Below, one piece after another: positions 35,076 to 42,734 of a stretch of DNA of 44,492 nt; the stretch's first letter is position 1; the number at the start of each line of letters is the position of its first letter. The notes under the pieces were generated by a model. It was not told the origin of the DNA. It was given only the letters and a program-made list of their open reading frames with translations, and did no database searches. Position numbers and translations under genes: made by a program. Source of the DNA: AB-137-C09 sp964645625 (lineage in GTDB: Bacteria; Pseudomonadota; Zetaproteobacteria; Mariprofundales; Mariprofundaceae); contig CAZYAI010000017.1 in the NCBI GenBank assembly GCA_964645625.1, forward strand, positions 1 to 44,492, given 5' to 3'.

Positions 35076-35743
35076 GCAGGCGAGTTTTGATTCTGGTTGA
35101 AGGTCAAACTGAAGAACGGTTTGTGAAAGATATTCTTGCCCCGTTATTCTTAGCAGACCAGTTGTATCTCGAAGCCATATTACTAACAACCAAGCGCGCA
35201 AAGAATGGCATGAAGTTCGGTGGCGGTGTCACCTCTTTTGCCAAAATAGAACGAGATATCAAACGACTTATCCATGGCTCTGGTGATGCTTTAGTAACCA
35301 CACTGATTGATTATTATGGCTTACCGAAAGATTTTCCTGGTATGATAGCGGTGGATCGCCATGCTTCTGCGCTAGCATCTGTGATACATTTAGAAGATGC
35401 TCTTGCGAAACATTTTTCTTATCCGAAAAACTTTCTCCCTTTTCTGTTTTTGCATGAGTTTGAAGCACTTCTTTTTTCCAATGTGGATGTTCTACCAGAG
35501 ATTTTAACCATGCCTGAAAAGTCCGATGCATTTTCAGCCATACGTCATGCATTTACTACACCTGAAGATATCAACAACCACCCCAACACCGCACCATCCA
35601 AAAGAATCTTGAAGCTGTTTCCTTCCTACAGAAAAACGCTACATGGTCCCCATGCGGTGAAACGCATAGGCCTAGCAACCATTCAAGCTGAATGCCCACA
35701 TTTTGCAGCTTGGATGAATCAACTTAGGAGCCTTGCTAAATAG
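35072..35743 (+). CDS. DUF4276 family protein (TOPRIM-like)
   Basis: The 223-residue protein opens with VLILVEGQTEERFVKDIL, where a strand leading to a Glu resembles the TOPRIM fold. It continues with the family markers TLIDYYGLPKDFPG (about 80-93) and FLPFLFLHEFEALLFS (about 123-138), each carrying candidate acidic metal ligands. I recognise this as DUF4276, usually next to an AAA_21 ATPase as here. The GTG start at 35072 overlaps the ATPase stop. By analogy with GajA and with AriA/AriB of PARIS, the pair may form an ATP-gated nuclease, but this is inference. The next gene, rnfA, begins 65 bases later and belongs to the core genome. Confidence 0.82.
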   Translation: MSRRVLILVEGQTEERFVKDILAPLFLADQLYLEAILLTTKRAKNGMKFGGGVTSFAKIERDIKRLIHGSGDALVTTLIDYYGLPKDFPGMIAVDRHASALASVIHLEDALAKHFSYPKNFLPFLFLHEFEALLFSNVDVLPEILTMPEKSDAFSAIRHAFTTPEDINNHPNTAPSKRILKLFPSYRKTLHGPHAVKRIGLATIQAECPHFAAWMNQLRSLAK

Positions 35744-35808
35744 GAAGGGAGGGATCTGGATGCCTTTTCGCGCCTTGCCTATGTGCGCTAGTGTTCTAGC
35801 ATGCCGCG

Positions 35809-36390
35809 ATGACTGAATTTGCTACTATTCTTCTTTCTGCGGTGCTGGTTAACAATTATGTGTTAAGCAAGTTCCTTGGCATTTGCCCCTTTTTGGGGGT
35901 TTCTGGACGTACCGAAACGGCTATTGGTATGTCTTTTGCGGTGATGTTTGTGATGACCTTGGCGGCTACGGCTTCTTGGTTGGTGCAACAATTTGTGCTT
36001 ATTCCACTGGGTTTGGTGTACCTACAAACCATCTTCTTTATCCTGATTATTGCTGCGCTGGTGCAGTTTGTGGAAATGGTGATTCATAAAAGCAGCCCTG
36101 TGTTGTACCAAGGCTTGGGGATTTATTTGCCGTTGATTACCACCAATTGTGCAGTGTTGGGCGTGGCATTGCTGAATGTGCAGCAGGATTACACGTTTTT
36201 TAGTTCGGCATTGTATGGCTTTGGTGCGGCATTGGGCTTCTCTTTGGTGTTGGTGCTGTTTTCTGGACTGCGTGAACGCATGGCTGGCGCGCCTGTGCCT
36301 GAGGCGTTCAAAGGCTCGCCGATTACGTTAATTACGGCAGGGATGATGTCGCTGGCGTTTCTTGGCTTCTCTGGGCTTGTAAAAATCTAA
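35809..36390 (+). CDS. rnfA: Rnf/Rsx electron transport complex subunit A
   Basis: RnfA is an integral membrane subunit of the ion-pumping ferredoxin:NAD+ oxidoreductase Rnf complex (Rsx in E. coli, where it reduces SoxR). The 193 residues form six membrane helices. LVNNYVLSKFLGICPFLGVS near the N-terminus and LPLITTNCAVLGVALLN in the middle carry the conserved Cys residues of the subunit. The end LAFLGFSGLVKI matches RnfA rather than its paralogue RnfE. It starts the run rnfABCDG; the TAA stop ends where the rnfB ATG begins. Confidence 0.95.
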   Translation: MTEFATILLSAVLVNNYVLSKFLGICPFLGVSGRTETAIGMSFAVMFVMTLAATASWLVQQFVLIPLGLVYLQTIFFILIIAALVQFVEMVIHKSSPVLYQGLGIYLPLITTNCAVLGVALLNVQQDYTFFSSALYGFGAALGFSLVLVLFSGLRERMAGAPVPEAFKGSPITLITAGMMSLAFLGFSGLVKI

Positions 36391-36971
36391 TGGAATCAAT
36401 CATCTACGCCGTCCTCGCATTGGGCGGATTGGCTTTGCTGGCGGGTATTACGCTGGCGATTGCAACACGCGTTTTCCATGTCGAAGGCAACCCTATTGCC
36501 GACCAAATTGATGAACTGTTACCACAAACCCAATGCGGACAATGTGGCTACCCTGGTTGCCGTCCTTATGCTGATGCTGTGGCTGTTGCCGAAGCAGAAG
36601 TGAATCACTGCGTGCCAGGCGGCGAGCGCACCATGTTGGCGATTGCCGAATTGATGGGCGTAGAACCCAAGGAAGTGGAAGAAGAAGCGGCAGAACCGAT
36701 GGTGGCGTTTATTCGCGAGGATGAATGCATCGGCTGTACGCTGTGCATCAAGGCTTGCCCTGTGGATGCGATTATTGGCGCGCCCAAACATTACCACACG
36801 GTGATTGCTGACCATTGCACAGGCTGCAACCTGTGTTTGGAGCCATGCCCTGTGGATTGTATTGATATGCTGATTAAACCTGAATTGCTGGAACATTGGT
36901 CATGGCCCTTGCCCAATACTGAACGGGCACAATTAGGGCGTGAGCGCAGGAGTCAACATGAAGCTGCTTGA
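36390..36971 (+). CDS. rnfB: Rnf complex subunit B (ferredoxin-like iron-sulfur protein)
   Basis: RnfB carries electrons from ferredoxin into the complex. An N-terminal membrane helix (about 5-25) precedes the Fer4_15-type cluster CGQCGYPGC (about 49-57 with a further Cys about 73) and two 4Fe-4S ferredoxin motifs, CIGCTLCIKACP (about 114-125) and CTGCNLCLEPCP (about 144-155). The 193-residue length matches the proteobacterial form. It overlaps rnfA by one base and rnfC by 14. Confidence 0.95.
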   Translation: MESIIYAVLALGGLALLAGITLAIATRVFHVEGNPIADQIDELLPQTQCGQCGYPGCRPYADAVAVAEAEVNHCVPGGERTMLAIAELMGVEPKEVEEEAAEPMVAFIREDECIGCTLCIKACPVDAIIGAPKHYHTVIADHCTGCNLCLEPCPVDCIDMLIKPELLEHWSWPLPNTERAQLGRERRSQHEAA

Positions 36972-38481
36972 TGTATGGCATAAGCTACGTGGTGGCTCAG
37001 GTTTTGACGGCGGCGTGGTGCTGGACATGCACAAACAAACAGCCGCCTCCGCGATTATTGACTGCCCCTTGCCACCAGTATTGATTCACCCGCTAAAACA
37101 ACATATTGGCGCATCCTGTACTTCGTTGGTAAACGTCGGCGACACCGTGTTACGCGGGCAAAAAATCGGCAAATCAGAAGGTTATATTTCTGCCCCTGTG
37201 CATGCTGGCACATCGGGGCGAGTGGTACGCATCGAAGAGCATACCGTGCCGCACCCTTCGGGCTTGGGCATGCCGTGTATTTTTATTGAGGCAGATGGTG
37301 AAGACCGCGCCGTTGCTATCGAGCCCAAATTTCACCACTGGAGCAAAGAAGACCCTGCTGTGCTGCGCGAACGGGTGCGTCTGGCTGGGATCACAGGCTT
37401 GGGTGGTGCTGGCTTCCCGACCTATGTGAAACTGTTAAAAGATCAACGCAGCCCGATTCATACGGTGATTATTAACGGCGTGGAATGTGAGCCGTGGCTA
37501 ACTCACGACCACCGCATGCTGTGCGAACAGAGTGATGCCATGGTGCAAGGCTTGACCTTGCTGCTGCACTTGGTGGGCGCGAAACACGGTGTGTTTGCCA
37601 TTGAAGACAATAAGCCCGATGCCATTGCCGCCATACAAGAAGCGGTTGATGCGTGGTATGCCGCCAGTGAACATCAAGAGCCACCAACATTAACGGTACA
37701 AGCCTTGCCTACGCGCTACCCGCAAGGCAGCGAAAAGCAATTGATTCAAGCCATTACAGGGCGTGAAGTGCCAGCAGGCAAGCTGCCGATGCATGTGGGC
37801 GTGTTGTGCCAAAACGTTGGTTCAACCTATGCCATTGCGCAGGCGATCTGCCACGGTCATGCACTTACCGAGCGGGTGATTACCGTCAGCGGCGATGCAA
37901 TGCCAAGACCTGCCAATATGCGCGTGCGTTTGGGCACGCCGATGCGCTTTGTATTTGCCCAATGCGGCTTAACAGTCTTTGATGACATTCAAATTATTCA
38001 TGGCGGTCCCATGATGGGCGAACGCTTGAAAAATGCCGAAGCTCCCGTGGTGAAAGCAACCACAGGACTGCTAGCCATGCAGCGTGATCGGCTGTTGGCT
38101 GAGCACCAGATGGAAGAGCCGTGCATTCGCTGTGGTCATTGTGGCGATGTTTGCCCTGTGCGTTTGGTGCCCAACTTGATGGCGGACTTCAGTCGCCAAG
38201 GTGATTTTGAAAAAGCTGAGGAATACCAGCTTTTTGATTGCATTGAATGTGGTTGTTGCAGTCACGTTTGCCCTTCACATATTCCTTTGGTGCATTACTT
38301 CCGCTACGGCAAAGGGCAGTTGGCACAGATTCGCAAAGAAAAGGCCTTTGCCGAAGCTTCGCGCCAACGCTCGGAGCAGCGGATGACACGTATCGAACAA
38401 GAAAAAGCCGAAAAGGCAGCGCGCCGCAGTCGTGTTCGTGCCAAAGCCAAACCTGCTGCCACAGAGGATAAAGACGCATGA
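36958..38481 (+). CDS. rnfC: Rnf complex subunit C (NADH- and FMN-binding)
   Basis: RnfC is the peripheral subunit thought to pass electrons to NAD+. The flavoprotein core contains GITGLGGAGFPTYVKL (about 143-158) and VINGVECEPWLTHDHRM (about 172-188). Two C-terminal 4Fe-4S motifs are CIRCGHCGDVCP (about 388-399) and CIECGCCSHVCP (about 427-438). The charged tail is short, so it lacks the long repeat extension of E. coli RsxC. I chose the ATG at 36958 because GCAGGAG lies about 6 bases before it; the GTG at 36940 is the longer alternative. It overlaps rnfD by 4 bases. Confidence 0.95.
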   Translation: MKLLDVWHKLRGGSGFDGGVVLDMHKQTAASAIIDCPLPPVLIHPLKQHIGASCTSLVNVGDTVLRGQKIGKSEGYISAPVHAGTSGRVVRIEEHTVPHPSGLGMPCIFIEADGEDRAVAIEPKFHHWSKEDPAVLRERVRLAGITGLGGAGFPTYVKLLKDQRSPIHTVIINGVECEPWLTHDHRMLCEQSDAMVQGLTLLLHLVGAKHGVFAIEDNKPDAIAAIQEAVDAWYAASEHQEPPTLTVQALPTRYPQGSEKQLIQAITGREVPAGKLPMHVGVLCQNVGSTYAIAQAICHGHALTERVITVSGDAMPRPANMRVRLGTPMRFVFAQCGLTVFDDIQIIHGGPMMGERLKNAEAPVVKATTGLLAMQRDRLLAEHQMEEPCIRCGHCGDVCPVRLVPNLMADFSRQGDFEKAEEYQLFDCIECGCCSHVCPSHIPLVHYFRYGKGQLAQIRKEKAFAEASRQRSEQRMTRIEQEKAEKAARRSRVRAKAKPAATEDKDA

Positions 38482-39527
38482 TGATTCACATCAGCCCACC
38501 GCATCAACATGGCGGTGATAGTATTCGCGCCACCATGCTTTCGGTTATGTTTGCCCTATTGCCTGCCACCTTGTGCGCCGTGTGGCTGTTTGGTTGGTTG
38601 GCCGTATGGCAAATCGTAACGTGCATCGGCGTATGCATGTTGGGCGAGTGGCTGGCCTTACGCATGATGGCGCGCCCCTCGCGCCTCGCCGATGGTTCTG
38701 CCGCACTCACAGGCTTACTGTTGGCATTAACCTTGCCCGCCTTAGTGCCGTGGTGGATGACCGTGTGCGGTGCGTTGTTTGCCATCATTTTAGGCAAGCA
38801 GTTATATGGCGGTTTGGGCTACAACCCCTTCAATCCTGCACTGTCGGCGCGGGTGATTTTGCTCATCTCCTTCCCGCTGGCGATGACCAGTTGGTTACTA
38901 CCTGCTGCGACCATGCCCGCGACGGTGAATTTGTACGATGTGGCAACGACGCTTAAACTGTTCTTTGGCGGTGTTGAAAGTCTAGGGCTAACCTTAGATG
39001 GTGTAACCGCTGCCACGCCGCTGGGCTACATCAAAACCGATGCCATGCAAGGCATAACGGTGGCAGCATCGTTGCAAGCGCATGATTACCATTACTTCAA
39101 TGCCTTCATCGGTAACGAAGGTGGCTCGCTGGGCGAAACCAGTGCCTTAGCGTTGCTGATCGGTGGCATCATGATGTTGGCACGCGGCACGATTCGTTGG
39201 CACATCCCTGTCAGTTATATTGCGACGGTTGCCTTGCTGGCAGCGATTTTTCACACCGTGGATGCTGACCGTTTCGCGCCACCGTTGTTCCATGTGCTGG
39301 CTGGTGGTTTGTTGTTGTGTGCTTTTTTTATGGCAACAGACCCTGTATCTTCACCAATGACGGTAAAAGGGCATATTGTGTTTGGCATCGGCTGTGGTGT
39401 GCTTACGTGGGTGATTCGTACTTGGGGTGGCTACCCTGAAGGGGCGATGTTCGCGGTATTGCTGATGAACTGCACCGTACCGTTGATTGATCAATACTGC
39501 CGTCCGCGTGTTTATGGTCATGGGTAA
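38478..39527 (+). CDS. rnfD: Rnf complex subunit D
   Basis: RnfD is a membrane subunit with about nine or ten helices that carries FMN linked through phosphate to a threonine. The start MMIHISPPHQHGGDSIRATM is typical of the family. GYNPFNPALSARV (about 114-126) is conserved, and the likely FMN attachment motif is TAATPLGYIK (about 179-188). The C-terminal ATDPVSSPMTVKG and GGYPEGAMFAVLLMN are also family signatures. It is 349 residues. The start overlaps the rnfC stop. Confidence 0.94.
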   Translation: MMIHISPPHQHGGDSIRATMLSVMFALLPATLCAVWLFGWLAVWQIVTCIGVCMLGEWLALRMMARPSRLADGSAALTGLLLALTLPALVPWWMTVCGALFAIILGKQLYGGLGYNPFNPALSARVILLISFPLAMTSWLLPAATMPATVNLYDVATTLKLFFGGVESLGLTLDGVTAATPLGYIKTDAMQGITVAASLQAHDYHYFNAFIGNEGGSLGETSALALLIGGIMMLARGTIRWHIPVSYIATVALLAAIFHTVDADRFAPPLFHVLAGGLLLCAFFMATDPVSSPMTVKGHIVFGIGCGVLTWVIRTWGGYPEGAMFAVLLMNCTVPLIDQYCRPRVYGHG

Positions 39528-39533
39528 GCTACG

Positions 39534-40148
39534 ATGAAATATATCAGCAAAGAACAAAGAACGATGGTGCTGGCATTGCTCGTCGTAGCGGTGTTGTGCG
39601 CCATTATTCTTGGGCTGACGGATCAACTCACCCGTGATCCGATTGCCGAAGCACAGCGTCAAAGTATGATGAAAGCCTTGATGCAAGTCTTGCCCGAACA
39701 TGCCAACGACCCGCTCAGCGATCAAAAAGTGGTAGCAGGGAAATCTTACTACATCGCCCGTAATGCAAACGGCAGCATCGTTGCCTTTGCTTGGGAAGAA
39801 GTCGCCCCCGATGGTTACAGCGGTTCGATTCGCCTGTTAATGGGTGTGGATGCAACAGGGCAAACGATTGGCATTCGCGTCACCGATCATCGTGAAACGC
39901 CTGGCTTGGGTGATGGTATTGTGCACAATCAAGACTGGCTCGCTACCTTTGGGCATCAAAGCCTAGATTCACGTCATTGGGCAGTGAAAAAAGACGGCGG
40001 TGATTTTGACCAATTCACAGGTGCAACCATTTCCCCGCGTGCCATCGTCAAAGCCGTACACCGTGGCTTAATGCAATTCGCCCATGACCAAGTAGTGTTG
40101 CTACAAGGCGCAACAGATCAAAAAATCGAGCCTAAGTTAAAGAAGTAG
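39534..40148 (+). CDS. rnfG: Rnf complex subunit G
   Basis: RnfG is a bitopic subunit with a periplasmic FMN-binding domain. One membrane helix (about 10-30) is followed by the domain with GVDATGQTIGIRVTDHRETPGLGD (about 102-125) and FDQFTGATISPRAIVKAV, whose Thr in TGATIS (about 163) is the expected covalent FMN site. The 204 residues are complete. rnfE, which normally follows, is not found; instead there is a partial foldback repeat and then unrelated genes. Confidence 0.94.
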   Translation: MKYISKEQRTMVLALLVVAVLCAIILGLTDQLTRDPIAEAQRQSMMKALMQVLPEHANDPLSDQKVVAGKSYYIARNANGSIVAFAWEEVAPDGYSGSIRLLMGVDATGQTIGIRVTDHRETPGLGDGIVHNQDWLATFGHQSLDSRHWAVKKDGGDFDQFTGATISPRAIVKAVHRGLMQFAHDQVVLLQGATDQKIEPKLKK

Positions 40149-40174
40149 GTTTGCAGCGGGGAAAAAAAGGCATT

Positions 40175-40227
40175 TGTTGCAAACAAAGGTTCTACACAAT
40201 CATCACGACGATTTATGAATTATTCAG
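40175..40227 (-). repeat. Half copy of the 161-bp foldback element after rnfG
   Basis: Read on the minus strand, this segment matches the left arm of the element at 33768 (CTGAATAATTCATAAATCGT and on to GCAAC), with about 6 differences in 53 bases. The other arm is missing. It lies 27 bases after the rnfG stop. The remainder of 40149-40340 holds only the strong ribosome site GGGAGG of the next gene. Confidence 0.7.
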
Positions 40228-40340
40228 ATTAAGTCGTCGCAGGACTTGCCTTGCGTTGACTAGACCATAATATCCAGCACTTGCTAGTCTGACATTCGTG
40301 TGAGGGTCAGATTCCTAGGCAATACCATGGGAGGTAAGCA

Positions 40341-40700
40341 ATGACGCTTGATGAGTTAAAAGGAATGATCGCTGAAGGAAAACTGATTCGTGATGCTGAT
40401 TTGTCGGGTGTGGATTTTTCTGCGCAAGACATCGCAGGAGCGAAGATGCAGGGCTGTAATTTTTCTGGTTGCCTGATGCGTGATGCTGATTTACACGATG
40501 CTTCTTTGGTGGAATGTAATTTTAGTAAAGCAGATTTGCGCGGTGCTAATTTGATGGGCTGCGATCTGTATGGCTCTGACTTCACAGGTGCGCGCATGCG
40601 CCGTTCCAACCTAACTAACTCCAACCGCATTGGTGCTAAAATTCAGCAATGGGCTTTGAAGGGCGCGTATATCGCAGGGCCTACGGCTTACGTCGATTGA
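40341..40700 (+). CDS. Pentapeptide-repeat protein
   Basis: The 119-residue protein is built mainly of A(D/N)LxX pentapeptides: RDADLSGVDFSAQ, GCNFSGCLMRDADLHDASL, CNFSKADLRGANLMGCDLYG, DFTGARMRRSNL. These form a right-handed square helix; some family members mimic DNA, many have no known role. The short N-terminal helix (MTLDELKGMIAEGKL) resembles a capping element. GGGAGG lies 8 bases before the ATG. The stop overlaps the next ATG by one base, so the two small genes are coupled. Confidence 0.85.
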   Translation: MTLDELKGMIAEGKLIRDADLSGVDFSAQDIAGAKMQGCNFSGCLMRDADLHDASLVECNFSKADLRGANLMGCDLYGSDFTGARMRRSNLTNSNRIGAKIQQWALKGAYIAGPTAYVD

Positions 40701-41113
40701 TGGGTGAAGTAACCACCATGCGCGGCGTGTTCCCGTTGCATGAAGATAAAAGTTATGTCAGTGAAAGTGAATGGGTGATCCTCAAGCTGCTGTGCCGCCC
40801 ATTGGATCAGTTGGATCAAACCTATGCCGCAGAGCTTTCTGCCGCCAGTGGTGGGCAGATCAGTGAGGCACGATGTGATGAGCTTATTCGCATTACGCGC
40901 ATCAGCCGCTTGCCAGGCTTGGGAACGTGGATGGCACGTTTGCTGGCAGAAATTAACCTTGATGTCGATCAGGTGATGGATGATGATGCTGCGGTGATGA
41001 TGGAAGCGGTCAATCGACGTGCAGGCTACCCTATCTGTAACGAAGCTACGTGCCGCGCTTTTGCTCGTTTGCAAGAGCAATGGGCAGCAACAAATGAACG
41101 AGTGAGCGAATGA
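40700..41113 (+). CDS. Small protein of unknown function with a possible helix-hairpin-helix
   Basis: The 137-residue product matches no family I can name with confidence. RITRISRLPGLGTWMARLLAEI (about 74-95) resembles a helix-hairpin-helix, as seen in DUF4332-like proteins. The start is MGEVTTMRGVFPLHEDKSYV; the ATG at 40700 overlaps the pentapeptide gene stop (TGATG), and an ATG at 40718 is an alternative. The stop overlaps the hldD ATG (ATGA). Coupling on both sides suggests co-expression with its neighbours, but gives no function. Confidence 0.7.
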   Translation: MGEVTTMRGVFPLHEDKSYVSESEWVILKLLCRPLDQLDQTYAAELSAASGGQISEARCDELIRITRISRLPGLGTWMARLLAEINLDVDQVMDDDAAVMMEAVNRRAGYPICNEATCRAFARLQEQWAATNERVSE

Positions 41114-42072
41114 AACGATATGTAATTACAGGCGGAGCGGGTTTTATTGGCAGTAATATTGCTGCCAGCTTACTGCGCCAGCCCGATACCGATGTGGTGA
41201 TTGTGGATGATTTTTCTTCTGGTGATTGGCGCAATCTAATCCCCTTAGATTGTGAAGTACGCGCTGCTGATTGTGATGATCCTCGCCTGCTCGAAGAGAT
41301 TGCTGCGGGTGAATACCAAGGCGTATTCCACGAGGCTGCGATCACCGACACTACCGTGATGGATCAACGGCGTATGGTTGAGGTGAACACCAATGCCTTT
41401 AAATCATTGCTTGAGGCAACGGCAGCTTCTTCTACACGTTTGGTCTATGCTTCATCGGCAGGCACTTACGGTAATTCGCCTGCGCCCAATGCCATTGGTC
41501 GTGGTGAGTTGCCTGAAAATATTTATGGCTTCTCTAAGCTTGCGATGGATCGTATTGCTGCACGCTTTTATGCCCGCCATCATGGTGGCATTGTGGGCTT
41601 GCGTTATTTTAATGTTTATGGTCCAGGCGAACATCATAAGCATGAGCGCAGTGGCAACAATACTGCTTCGATGATGTTGCAGTTGTACATGAAGGCGAAA
41701 GCTGGCGAGCAACTACGACTGTTTAAGTATGGCGAACAGCAGCGTGATTTTGTTTATATTCGCGACGTGATTGATGCCAATATTGCGGCGATGAATGGCA
41801 CGCTTTCGGGCGTATGTAACGTTGGTTCAGGTCAGGCACGCTGCTTTAATGATGCGGTGAAGATTTTGGGTGATGCCTTAGGGCAGTCGTTCGATGTGGA
41901 ATATTTTGATAACCCATTTTCTTTTTACCAAATGCATACCGAAGCAGATTTAAGCGAGACGCAACGCATCCTCGGTTGGCAACCAACATCCACCTTGGAA
42001 ACAGGCATGGCTGATTATATTCAACGCCTTGAGTTAGGGCAGCGTGGTCCATTGGATGCAATGTATGATTAA
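41110..42072 (+). CDS. hldD: ADP-L-glycero-D-manno-heptose 6-epimerase
   Basis: This enzyme makes the heptose donor for the lipopolysaccharide inner core. The NAD(P)-binding start is VITGGAGFIGSNIAASLL. The catalytic set includes Ser in YASSAGTYGN (about 116-125) and Tyr/Lys in YGFSK (about 138-142). FRYFNVYGP-like LRYFNVYGPGEHHKHE (about 161-176) and RDFVYIRDVIDAN (about 215-227) are typical of HldD. The 320-residue length fits. It may be a close relative with another sugar, but motif order and neighbours (a BamE-like envelope gene) favour HldD. Confidence 0.88.
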   Translation: MKRYVITGGAGFIGSNIAASLLRQPDTDVVIVDDFSSGDWRNLIPLDCEVRAADCDDPRLLEEIAAGEYQGVFHEAAITDTTVMDQRRMVEVNTNAFKSLLEATAASSTRLVYASSAGTYGNSPAPNAIGRGELPENIYGFSKLAMDRIAARFYARHHGGIVGLRYFNVYGPGEHHKHERSGNNTASMMLQLYMKAKAGEQLRLFKYGEQQRDFVYIRDVIDANIAAMNGTLSGVCNVGSGQARCFNDAVKILGDALGQSFDVEYFDNPFSFYQMHTEADLSETQRILGWQPTSTLETGMADYIQRLELGQRGPLDAMYD

Positions 42073-42415
42073 AATATTGATGTCATTGGTATTACTTGGT
42101 TTATTGGCGGGCTGCCATAACCGTATTATTCAGCAGGGCAATGTACTCAATGAGGACAAAATAGAACAAATTAAGGTGGGTGATTCGCGTTTTCGCGTTG
42201 AAACGCTGCTGGGGTCAGCCGCCTTGAATGACAGCTTGCACCCTAATCACGTGTATTATATCGAACAGTACGACAATCCAGAGACGGACGAAGCCTATAT
42301 TCGTCGTATTGATATTGTGTATGATAAAGCCTTGCGGGTGTTGTCGATCAAACGCACAGGCGCAAAGCCAAAAGCTGATGCGGCGGCGCAAGCCGAAGGA
42401 GAGAATCATGGCTAA
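42065..42415 (+). CDS. BamE/SmpA-OmlA-like outer-membrane lipoprotein
   Basis: The 116-residue precursor has a lipoprotein signal (MIKILMSLVLLGLLAGC, lipobox LAGC with Cys17). The BamE-like domain starts with NVLNEDKIEQIKVGDSRFRV, then LLGSAAL and, later, strands ending VLSIKR. In BamE proteins this fold helps assemble outer-membrane beta barrels. I chose the ATG at 42065, inside the last codons of hldD, because the signal peptide begins there. The tail is Ala/Lys rich. Confidence 0.82.
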   Translation: MIKILMSLVLLGLLAGCHNRIIQQGNVLNEDKIEQIKVGDSRFRVETLLGSAALNDSLHPNHVYYIEQYDNPETDEAYIRRIDIVYDKALRVLSIKRTGAKPKADAAAQAEGENHG

Positions 42416-42698
42416 AGCACCGGGGCAAACTTCTTTTGCAGTATTGGTTGTCAGTAGTTTTTGGACTGTTTTCATGCTCTTGGTGATGATCGGAGGGCAT
42501 TTGCTGATGCTCTTGTGGGCATGGGAAGTGGTATTTGAACATGCAGGTTTGCAAGAGTTGGCAGAATTGCTTCATGCCCCTGCAGATGTGTTATTAGGAA
42601 TTATGGCAATGGCCATTATATCCGATATTTGGGGGCATTTCGGTGCCAAAAAGAGCCTTGATGATCGTATTGATAAGGTTAGAAAACGCCGCCGTTAA
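42408..42698 (+). CDS. Small inner-membrane protein, two predicted helices
   Basis: The 96-residue protein has hydrophobic segments at about 10-40 (FAVLVVSSFWTVFMLLVMIG and beyond) and 60-80, then a basic tail (KVRKRRR) that should stay in the cytoplasm. AAGGAGAG is 7 bases before the ATG at 42408, which overlaps the lipoprotein gene by 8 bases. I do not recognise the family. A longer in-frame start at 42228 would run inside the previous gene and is unlikely. Confidence 0.7.
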   Translation: MAKAPGQTSFAVLVVSSFWTVFMLLVMIGGHLLMLLWAWEVVFEHAGLQELAELLHAPADVLLGIMAMAIISDIWGHFGAKKSLDDRIDKVRKRRR

Positions 42699-42734
42699 TG
42701 GCCATGACCCTCTGTTATCTTAAGTAGTGAAAGC

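Noticed and set aside
35809..36390. rnfA being rnfE
   Set aside because: The N-terminus and the LPLITTNCAVLGVALLN and FMGFSGLVK-like end match RnfA; the position before rnfB agrees.
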